Assembly: GCA_023415075.1 (NCBI GenBank)
Contig: JAEZLU010000111.1
Coordinates: 1 to 12,537 of the forward strand
Direction: 5' to 3'
Source of the DNA: Bacillota bacterium
Lineage (GTDB): Bacteria; Bacillota; Negativicutes; Sporomusales; UBA7701
Length of the DNA stretch: 12,537 bases
The translations under genes were made by a program, and so were the position numbers. The notes under the pieces were generated by a model. The model saw nothing but the letters and a program-made list of their open reading frames with translations, searched no databases and was not told the DNA's origin. Shown piece by piece: positions 1 to 5,576 of the stretch (the stretch's first letter is position 1; the number at the start of each line of letters is the position of its first letter).

Positions 1-1368
1 GCCCTGCGGACCGGCAAATTTCAGCTTATGGATATAGGCGATCCGCGGATGCTTACTTGGCGGCAGCGGCTGGATGGCTACGCCGTTAACGCCGGCGCCG
101 CTTTTCCCCTGAAAATCGGCAGCATGCTTCTGGGGGCGCTGACTGTTTTTAGCGGTGACCAGGATTTCTGGACAAAACGGACGATCGTCCAGCTAACCAA
201 CTGCGCCGAGCAGCTCGCCATTGCGATGTATATAACCACAAATCGTCAACGGCTGCGGCTGCTCACCGCCGGCCTCGAGTCGGCGGCCAACGCTGTTGTT
301 ATCTCCGATCGCAACGGCGACATCCAATGGGTCAACCCGGCTTTTTGCGAGCTTAACGGCTACACGCAGGCGGAAACCATCGGCATTAACGTCCGGGTTT
401 TCGAAGCTGGACGGTACCCGCAGTCGTTTTACAAGGCCATGCGGCGCCACATAGCCAGCGGCAAGATCTGGCACGGCGAAATCATCAACCGTCGCCGGGA
501 CGGCAGCCTGTACACGGCCGAGATGACGGTCACGCCGTTCCGCGACGAGAAAGGTAAAATCGCCAATTACATCACCATCATCCAGGATGTAACCCAGCGG
601 AAAAAAACCGACAGCGAGATGCTGGAGGCGCGCGAGGCCCTGGCACGCGCCGAACGGCTCAACGCCCTGGGGATAATGGCCGCCGGCATCGCCCACGAGA
701 TAAACCAGCCGCTCAACACCCTGAAGGTGCTGGCCGACGGCATGCTCTACTGGTACCGGAAAGGCAAAACACCCGATATTATCATGACAATGGAAACCGT
801 CCAGGACATTTCTAAGGAAGCCGACCGAATCGACGCCATCATTAAACATATGCGGGGGTTCATCCAAAAAAGCCAGTCGACCGAAGCCGGTCTGTGTGAA
901 ATTAACCAGGCGGCGGAAGCATCGCTGTCGCTTCTGGGCACTCAGCTTCTGGCCCATAACATCGCGGTCCGGACCGAGCTTGCGCCCGGATTGCCGGTGG
1001 TCACTGGCAACGGCATCCAGCTGGAACAAGTTATCATCAACCTTCTGGTCAACGCCATGAACGCCCTTGACACAGTCGACCGGGAGGGCAAGGAAATCAC
1101 TATCATAACCGGACGGCAAAAAGACCTGGTTTTTCTGGCTGTCGGCGACAACGGTCCGGGAATTAGCCGGGCTATCAAAAGCAGGATTTTCGAGCCGTTC
1201 TTTACCACTAAGCCCACCGGCGCCGGTATGGGACTGGGGCTGTCGGTGGTCAACTCGATTGTCACCGCCTATGGCGGCCAAATCAAGGTCAGAAACAACA
1301 AACCGGGGGCGAGAGTTGTCTTCAGGGCTGAGTTTCCGGTCGCGCCGGGCCAGCGGGAAGGAGAATAG
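1..1368 (+). CDS. GAF-PAS sensor histidine kinase (5' truncated by window edge)
   Basis: Sensor kinase of a two-component system: it should autophosphorylate on histidine and pass phosphate to the regulator encoded 3 nt downstream. The frame is open from base 1, so the gene begins outside the window; the ATG at 28 lies inside a domain and is not the start. Counting from that ATG, residues 1-70 look like the end of a GAF domain, 82-190 are a PAS/PAC sensor, and 205-280 are the dimerisation/phosphoacceptor helices with H223 in AGIAHEINQPL. The ATPase domain follows, with the N box (N338, N342), DNGPGIS (374-380), FEPFFTTK (388-395) and GMGLGLS (400-406). All catalytic boxes are intact. No membrane segment is visible, which suggests a cytoplasmic sensor, but the missing N-terminus could change that. 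The PAS/GAF ligand cannot be read from the sequence. Confidence 0.93.
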   Translation, partial: ALRTGKFQLMDIGDPRMLTWRQRLDGYAVNAGAAFPLKIGSMLLGALTVFSGDQDFWTKRTIVQLTNCAEQLAIAMYITTNRQRLRLLTAGLESAANAVVISDRNGDIQWVNPAFCELNGYTQAETIGINVRVFEAGRYPQSFYKAMRRHIASGKIWHGEIINRRRDGSLYTAEMTVTPFRDEKGKIANYITIIQDVTQRKKTDSEMLEAREALARAERLNALGIMAAGIAHEINQPLNTLKVLADGMLYWYRKGKTPDIIMTMETVQDISKEADRIDAIIKHMRGFIQKSQSTEAGLCEINQAAEASLSLLGTQLLAHNIAVRTELAPGLPVVTGNGIQLEQVIINLLVNAMNALDTVDREGKEITIITGRQKDLVFLAVGDNGPGISRAIKSRIFEPFFTTKPTGAGMGLGLSVVNSIVTAYGGQIKVRNNKPGARVVFRAEFPVAPGQREGE

Positions 1369-1371
1369 CGG

Positions 1372-2829
1372 ATGAATATATTGCTTGTCGATGACGACGC
1401 CCGCAGCCGGGCCGGGGTCGGCAAATTCCTTCGGGAAATGGGCCACCACATAACCGAGTGCGCCGACGGCGAAGAAGCGTTCGTTACTTATAACAGCGGC
1501 GCTTTCCCGATGGTGATGTCCGACATAAGGATGCCGAAGTTGTCCGGCATCGATCTCCTGAAGCGCATCAGCGCTCTGCCTGGCAAACAGGCCGATGTCG
1601 TCCTTTTTACCGGTCACGGCGATATGACTACAGCAATAGAAGCCTTGCGGGCCGGGGCCTACGACTACCTGCTGAAGCCGATAAATGTCGAAGAACTGGC
1701 GGCGATAACCGAGCGGGTCGCCGAGCATCAGTCGCTGCTCCAGGAAAATAAAGTCCTTACCGAGCGGTTCAGCGAGGAAGTGCAGGCGGCCACCGAGGAG
1801 ACCCGCCAGGAGGTGTCCCGCCTGCGCCGGGCCTTGTCCCAGGCCGCCGGCCTCGAGAATATAGGCTTCTTCTCGCGGGCCATGCTGGCTCTTATCCAGC
1901 AGGCGCAAAAATACCACCAGAACCGCTCGATACCTGTGCTCATCGAAGGCGAGACCGGCACAGGCAAGGAGATCATCGCCAGATTAATTCACTATGGACA
2001 GGGCGGCGGCGATCCCGACAGCCAGACCCCATTTATCGACGTCAACTGTGCCGCGATTACCGCCAATCTTTTCGAAAGTGAACTGTTCGGCTACGACCCC
2101 GGCGCCTTCACCGGCGGCTTGAACAAAGGCCAGAAGGGCAAGCTCGATATCGCTCAGGGAGGCACGCTGCTGCTTGACGAAGTCGGCGAGATCCCGCTTG
2201 AGCTTCAGGGCAAGCTGCTGAGGGTTATTCAGGAAAAAGAGTTTTACCGGGTCGGCGGCCTCAAAAAGATCAAAACCGACGTGCGGATAATCTGCGCGAC
2301 TAACGCCGACCTTGAACGGCGAGTTGAGCAGGGGACCTTCCGCCGCGATCTCTATTTCCGCCTGAAGGTAGGCCATCTTGTCATCCCGCCGCTCAGGCAG
2401 CGTCGCGACGATATTCTCCCGCTGGCGACGATGTTTCTCAGGCAGTTTACCGGCGCCAAAGCCAACCGCTTCCGCAGTATCCGCGCCGAGGCCGCCGAAA
2501 TCCTCCTCGGCTACGATTGGCCGGGAAACGTGCGGGAGCTGAGGAACACCATCGAATGGGTCTCCTTCATGTTTGACGACGCCGAACTCACGCCGGCCCA
2601 TCTGGCAAACCTGAAAAGCCCGCCCATTCTTAGCGCCAATGACGGACCGGCTGTCGCCACCGACCGGTTTTCCCTGCCGGCGGCCGGCTTCAACCTGGAA
2701 GAGTATACCGACAAGATAATCCAACAGGCTATCGAAGTCTGCAACGGCAACAAAACGGCGGCGGCTTTGCGGCTGGGTATATCGCGGCGGTCGCTTTATA
2801 ACCGCCTGAAAAGAACCAAAAGCCAATAA
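1372..2829 (+). CDS. NtrC-family sigma-54-dependent response regulator
   Basis: DNA-binding activator that, once phosphorylated, hydrolyses ATP to open sigma-54 RNA polymerase promoters. The 485 residues show a receiver domain at 1-118 (acidic D7-D9, phosphoacceptor D51, T80, K102), a coiled linker at 120-160, and an AAA+ core at 165-395. The core has Walker A GETGTGKE (193-200), the sigma-54 contact loop GAFTGG (244-249; usually GAFTGA), Walker B LLLDE (266-270) and sensor II WPGNVREL (383-390). A Fis-type helix-turn-helix lies at 462-480. The ATG has an AAGGAG 8 nt upstream and sits 3 nt after the kinase stop, so the pair is surely co-transcribed. A sigma-54 promoter with a palindromic upstream site lies about 1.3 kb downstream in front of the wrbA-like gene and is the obvious candidate target. 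Full family length; complete apart from the loop variant. Confidence 0.95.
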   Translation: MNILLVDDDARSRAGVGKFLREMGHHITECADGEEAFVTYNSGAFPMVMSDIRMPKLSGIDLLKRISALPGKQADVVLFTGHGDMTTAIEALRAGAYDYLLKPINVEELAAITERVAEHQSLLQENKVLTERFSEEVQAATEETRQEVSRLRRALSQAAGLENIGFFSRAMLALIQQAQKYHQNRSIPVLIEGETGTGKEIIARLIHYGQGGGDPDSQTPFIDVNCAAITANLFESELFGYDPGAFTGGLNKGQKGKLDIAQGGTLLLDEVGEIPLELQGKLLRVIQEKEFYRVGGLKKIKTDVRIICATNADLERRVEQGTFRRDLYFRLKVGHLVIPPLRQRRDDILPLATMFLRQFTGAKANRFRSIRAEAAEILLGYDWPGNVRELRNTIEWVSFMFDDAELTPAHLANLKSPPILSANDGPAVATDRFSLPAAGFNLEEYTDKIIQQAIEVCNGNKTAAALRLGISRRSLYNRLKRTKSQ

Positions 2830-2851
2830 GGCGGCGGGGAGGAGTGATGAT

Positions 2852-4039
2852 TTGGTGCGCGAGTCGGAAAATCGGTCGCCGTCAGACAGCGACCGGCTAT
2901 TCTGCCGGGCAAGCATCCTGTATATTGACGACGACGGCGGCCTTTGCCGCCTGCTGCAAAAAAGACTGGCCCGGGTAGCCTACTCGGTTGCGGTTACCCA
3001 GGATGGGCAAACCGGTCTTGGCGTATTCGCCGCCGGAGCCTACGACGTCGTAATTACCGATTACAACATGCCAGGGATTGACGGCCTGGAAGTTCTCCGG
3101 CGGCTCAAGGACAAGGTGCCGGTTGTCATTCTCACTGGCCAGGGTGACGAAAGAGTGGCCGTATCGGCAATGAAACTTGGCGCTGCCGATTACCTGGCCA
3201 AGGATATCGGCGGCGAATATATGGAACTGCTGCCGTCGATAATCGACCGGGTACTGGAAAGGCAGCAGCTCATCCATGAGCGCTGCCAGGCCCAGAGCGA
3301 ACTGGAAGCCAGCGAGGCCCGCTACCGGGCCATCGTCGAGGACCAGACCGAACTCATCTGCCGCTTCGAGGCCGGTGGCCAGCTGACCTTCGCCAACGCC
3401 GCATTTTGCCGCTTTTTCAATATCCGCGCGGCTGACATCCCCTTCCAGAAGCTGACGGCGATACTGTCCCGGAAAAACTTCAAAGAGCTTAAGGAAACCC
3501 TGGCTGCTTTAACGCCGCAAAAGCCGGTAACCGTAAGCACCCTGAACGGCAAAATGGTCGACGGCCAGGACTACTGGCTGCAATGGACCGGCCGGGCGAT
3601 ATTCAACGCTGCTGACAAGCTGCGGGAGTATCAAATCGTCGGCCGCGACGTTACCGAACTAGAACAGGTGGCCGAAGCCCTCAAAGAAAGTAAAGAGAAT
3701 ATCAACATAATTCTGAGTGCCCTGCCCGACGTCGTCCTGCGGCTTGACCAGCAGGGGAACTGTGTGGATCTGCGGGCCAAAAACGGCGACAGCCTGCAAC
3801 TGTCGGCCGACGTTGTCGGAAAAAACATCGCCGAATTCCTGCCGGCCGATGTTGTCAGAATGCTGGCCGACGGTCTCGGCGAAACCATTCGGGGCGACGC
3901 CTGCGCTGCTTTTCGCTTCCGGCTCCGTAAGGGAGAAGGCGTCAGCTGCCATGAGGCAAGGCTTGTCCCGGCAGGGAAAAACCAGTCGCTGGCGATCATC
4001 CGTGAGATAACGGATTTTTTGCCGCTAAAACAGCCGTAA
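2852..4039 (+). CDS. Receiver-PAS-PAS protein without output domain
   Basis: Response-regulator-like signalling protein of 395 aa. Residues 20-140 form a receiver with the acidic pocket D26-D28, phosphoacceptor D70 (in TDYNMPG), T95 and K117 (YLAKD), so it looks phosphorylatable. PAS-like domains follow at about 153-272 and 280-390, each led in by a helical linker. No kinase, GGDEF, EAL, HD-GYP, HTH or membrane segment follows; the protein stops after the second PAS. The start chosen is the TTG at 2852, 8 nt after GGGGAGGAG; the GTG at 2855 is possible, and the nearby ATG at 2847 is in another frame. It lies 22 nt after the NtrC-type gene, so it is probably part of the same operon and may act as a phosphate sink, an input to the kinase, or an adaptor by protein contact. 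That role is inference. Confidence 0.85.
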   Translation: MVRESENRSPSDSDRLFCRASILYIDDDGGLCRLLQKRLARVAYSVAVTQDGQTGLGVFAAGAYDVVITDYNMPGIDGLEVLRRLKDKVPVVILTGQGDERVAVSAMKLGAADYLAKDIGGEYMELLPSIIDRVLERQQLIHERCQAQSELEASEARYRAIVEDQTELICRFEAGGQLTFANAAFCRFFNIRAADIPFQKLTAILSRKNFKELKETLAALTPQKPVTVSTLNGKMVDGQDYWLQWTGRAIFNAADKLREYQIVGRDVTELEQVAEALKESKENINIILSALPDVVLRLDQQGNCVDLRAKNGDSLQLSADVVGKNIAEFLPADVVRMLADGLGETIRGDACAAFRFRLRKGEGVSCHEARLVPAGKNQSLAIIREITDFLPLKQP

Positions 4040-4060
4040 GTTGGTCGCAGCGTGTGAAAA

Positions 4061-4083
4061 GGACGCCGGGTTTTCCGGCGTCC
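4061..4083 (+). terminator. Hairpin after the signalling operon
   Basis: A perfect 9-bp inverted repeat, GGACGCCGG / CCGGCGTCC, with a 5-nt GTTTT loop starts 21 nt after the receiver-PAS-PAS stop codon. The stem is strong, but TCCTGTATG follows instead of a clean T-run. It may therefore be a weak intrinsic terminator, a 3' end stabiliser, or a processing site. Its place between the signalling operon and the sigma-54 promoter fits a transcription boundary. Confidence 0.5.
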
Positions 4084-4113
4084 TCCTGTATGCGGATGGT
4101 ACTGATTTTACCG

Positions 4114-4129
4114 CCATTGTGCACAACGG
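4114..4129. promoter_or_regulatory. Candidate enhancer (UAS) palindrome for a sigma-54 activator
   Basis: CCATTGTGCACAACGG is a 16-bp dyad with only one unmatched pair; its core TTGTGCACAA is a perfect 10-bp palindrome. Its centre is about 115 bp upstream of the start site predicted for the sigma-54 promoter at 4210-4225, the usual distance for NtrC-family enhancer sites. It is the cleanest dyad I see in this gap and may be the binding site of the Fis-type HTH regulator encoded at 1372-2829. That assignment is inference. Confidence 0.55.
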
Positions 4130-4209
4130 TAGCACCAAAATAGCCACCTGCTTTGGAACCGGGCGCCCCTTTGCGCCGGCAGCGGCCGGATAGGGGGCTT
4201 TTGCCCCGC

Positions 4210-4225
4210 TGGCACGCTTTTTGCT
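4210..4225 (+). promoter_or_regulatory. Sigma-54 (-24/-12) promoter of the wrbA-like gene
   Basis: The sequence TGGCACG-CTTT-TTGCT matches the sigma-54 consensus TGGCACG-N4-TTGCW at every defined position. Exactly 10 bp separate the -24 GG (4211-4212) from the -12 GC (4223-4224). Transcription would start near 4236, giving a 5' leader of about 57 nt before the GTG at 4293. No good SigA promoter is apparent in the gap, so the downstream genes probably depend on sigma-54 and an ATP-driven activator. A short dyad GGAAT-ATA-ATTCC (4243-4255) lies just after the predicted start and could be a repressor or RNA element. Confidence 0.88.
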
Positions 4226-4292
4226 TCTACCATTCGGATAACGGAATATAATTCCTATGAAAAGAAAACATTATGCGCAGGAGGGTTTAGCT

Positions 4293-4904
4293 GTGAAAGT
4301 GCTTATCGTCTATTACTCACTATATGGTCATATTCACCGTCTGGCCGAGGCCGTCGCCGAAGGGGTGGGCGAAGTGCCGGGGGCCCAGGCTGTTTTGCGG
4401 CGGGTCCCGGAAACGTTGTCGGAGGATGTTCTCCAGAAGCTGGGGGCGGTGGCGGCCCAGAAGTCTTTGTCGGTTGTTCCTGTCGGCACACTGGACGAAC
4501 TGGCCGCCGCCGATGCCGTCATCTTTGGGACGCCTACCCGCTTTGGCAACATGTGCGGCCAGATGCGCCAGTTTCTTGACAGCACCGGCCAGCTATGGGC
4601 GACCGGCAAGCTTGTGGGCAAGGTGGGCAGCGTGTTCACCAGCAGCGGTACCCAGCACGGCGGCCAGGAATCGACCATTCTCAGCTTTTATCCCACACTT
4701 CTCCACCACGGAATGGTAATCGTCGGCCTGCCGTACGCCTTCCAGGGACAGTCGACGATTGACGAGGTGAGCGGCTGTTCGCCCTATGGGGCCTCGACGA
4801 TAGTCGGGCCGCAGGGTCAGCGGATGCCCAGCGCCAACGAGCTGGCCGGCGCCCGCTATCAGGGGCGGCATGTTGCGACCATCGCCGCCAAGCTTACGAG
4901 CTGA
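4293..4904 (+). CDS. wrbA: WrbA-type NAD(P)H:quinone oxidoreductase
   Basis: Flavodoxin-like FMN enzyme expected to reduce quinones by two electrons with NAD(P)H, avoiding semiquinone radicals and oxidative stress; cytoplasmic, normally a tetramer. The 203 residues carry the phosphate-binding loop SLYGH (9-13), the isoalloxazine loop PTRFGNMCGQMRQF (81-94), SSGTQHGGQE (117-126, H122 near the flavin) and the family-typical SPYGASTIVG (163-172). I chose the GTG at 4293 because AGGAGG at 4279-4284 stands 8 nt before it and MKVLIVYYS is the usual family N-terminus; an in-frame ATG at 4257 would add 12 unlikely residues and lacks such a site. It is preceded by a consensus sigma-54 promoter and a palindromic enhancer candidate, an unusual regulatory setting for wrbA, and is followed 33 nt later by a small gene. 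Confidence 0.93.
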   Translation: MKVLIVYYSLYGHIHRLAEAVAEGVGEVPGAQAVLRRVPETLSEDVLQKLGAVAAQKSLSVVPVGTLDELAAADAVIFGTPTRFGNMCGQMRQFLDSTGQLWATGKLVGKVGSVFTSSGTQHGGQESTILSFYPTLLHHGMVIVGLPYAFQGQSTIDEVSGCSPYGASTIVGPQGQRMPSANELAGARYQGRHVATIAAKLTS

Positions 4905-4937
4905 GGCGGGGTCACAGCGGCACGGGGAGGGAGAACA

Positions 4938-5120
4938 GTGGTAGAACGGGACAAAATCGTCGAAATCTTGCGGTCCTATCTTCCCAATATCGGCGAACAG
5001 GTCCTCGGTCGGATAGCCGATGACATCGCCAGGGACGTCGAATCGATAACCCACTCGATCATTCGCCAGACGGTCGCCCAGAAACGGGTGGAGAATTACT
5101 GGCAAGGCCGCCAGCAATAA
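4938..5120 (+). CDS. Small protein of unknown function, co-transcribed with wrbA
   Basis: A 60-codon gene that I do not recognise. It starts with GTG at 4938, 7 nt after a GGAGG (4926-4930), and lies 33 nt after the wrbA-like stop on the same strand, with the strong terminator immediately behind it. It is therefore probably the last gene of the sigma-54 transcript. The product has alternating hydrophobic and charged residues that suggest two or three amphipathic helices, no cysteines, no membrane segment and no signal peptide, with an acidic middle (ADDIARDVES) and a basic/polar tail. It could be a small helical partner or regulator, but nothing in the sequence proves this. The good ribosome-binding site and exact fit to the terminator argue that it is a real gene. 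Confidence 0.7.
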   Translation: MVERDKIVEILRSYLPNIGEQVLGRIADDIARDVESITHSIIRQTVAQKRVENYWQGRQQ

Positions 5121-5123
5121 AAA

Positions 5124-5161
5124 ATAAGACCCTAGCATTTTGCTAGGGTCTTATCGTTTTT
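5124..5161. terminator. Bidirectional intrinsic terminator
   Basis: A perfect 14-bp stem, ATAAGACCCTAGCA / TGCTAGGGTCTTAT, with a TTT loop is followed by CGTTTTT on the plus strand and preceded by AAAAA, which gives a T-run when read on the minus strand. It sits between the convergent small gene (ends 5120) and the zinc-ribbon gene (ends 5162) and should end transcription from both sides. The T-run abuts the stop codon of the zinc-ribbon gene. Confidence 0.93.
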
Positions 5162-5449
5162 CTAGTAGCTGCGCTTGTTAGCTTGGAAGCAATCGCGGCA
5201 GTAGACGGGGCGACCAGCGGTGGGGTTAAAGGGCACCTGGGTCTCGACGCCGCAACCGCTGCAGGTCACGGTGAACATTTCCCTGGCCGGACGGTCGTTC
5301 CTGCTCTGCTTGCGGGCAGCGCGGCAAGTCGGGCAACGGGACGGATCGTTCTGGAAGCCTTTTTCCGCGTAGAAAGCCTGCTCAGCAGCAGTGAAAGCGA
5401 ATTCTACGCCACATTCCTTGCAGGAAAGAGTCCTATCTTCGTAGCTCAT
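5162..5449 (-). CDS. Double zinc-ribbon protein (zf-trcl + CxxC-x17-CxxC)
   Basis: A 95-aa cytoplasmic protein with eight cysteines in four CxxC pairs: C10/C13 with C39/C42, and C63/C66 with C84/C87. The first half resembles the 'probable zinc-ribbon' family (zf-trcl); the second fits the CxxC-x17-CxxC family exactly, with 17 residues between the pairs and the typical RPVYCRDCF ending. Each set should bind one zinc ion. The cellular role of these families is not established; nucleic-acid or protein binding is the usual guess. The ATG is preceded by a strong AAGGAGGTT, but that site is partly inside a 12-bp inverted repeat (5451-5462 with 5494-5505), so translation may be controlled. It has its own SigA-like promoter inside the pepF end and shares the bidirectional terminator. 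Confidence 0.9.
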   Translation of the reverse strand: MSYEDRTLSCKECGVEFAFTAAEQAFYAEKGFQNDPSRCPTCRAARKQSRNDRPAREMFTVTCSGCGVETQVPFNPTAGRPVYCRDCFQANKRSY

Positions 5450-5450
5450 T

Positions 5451-5505
5451 CTTAACCAACCTCCTTCATAGAGTCACTAAAACAAATGGCCACAGGTTGG
5501 TTAAG
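5451..5505 (-). promoter_or_regulatory. Shine-Dalgarno-occluding hairpin in the zinc-ribbon leader
   Basis: In the mRNA the sequence CUUAACCAACCU (5505 to 5494) is perfectly complementary over 12 bp to AGGUUGGUUAAG (5462 to 5451), with a 31-nt loop. The 3' arm covers the AGG end of the AAGGAGG ribosome-binding site and reaches to 1 nt before the AUG. Folding should lower initiation. A reading frame from AUG at 5511 (19 codons, stop at 5454-5452) runs through the whole hairpin and ends 2 nt before the main start, so a ribosome on it would open the stem; it lacks a clear ribosome-binding site. The repeat is plain in the sequence; regulation is inference. Confidence 0.6.
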
Positions 5506-5546
5506 TAACATACGCAACGAACAGGGCAATTTGTCTAGCTTATTCT

Positions 5547-5576
5547 ATCATAACCATTAGTTTACAAGGCTGTCAA
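5547..5576 (-). promoter_or_regulatory. SigA-type promoter of the zinc-ribbon gene
   Basis: On the minus strand a perfect TTGACA (-35, 5576-5571) is followed after 18 bp by TATGAT (-10, 5552-5547). The predicted start near 5540 gives a leader of about 90 nt. The TGA inside the -35 hexamer is also the stop codon of the pepF gene, so the promoter begins exactly where that gene ends. Confidence 0.75.

Noticed and set aside
193..1917. A 574-codon open frame on the minus strand antisense to the kinase and regulator genes
   Set aside because: It spans two well-supported opposite-strand genes with clear catalytic motifs. Its translation is low-complexity and resembles no protein I know, as expected for a codon-bias shadow in GC-rich DNA.
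4194..4207. GGGGC-TTTT-GCCCC hairpin just before the sigma-54 promoter
   Set aside because: Only five pairs with no T-run after it; probably incidental in GC-rich DNA, though it could touch enhancer looping.
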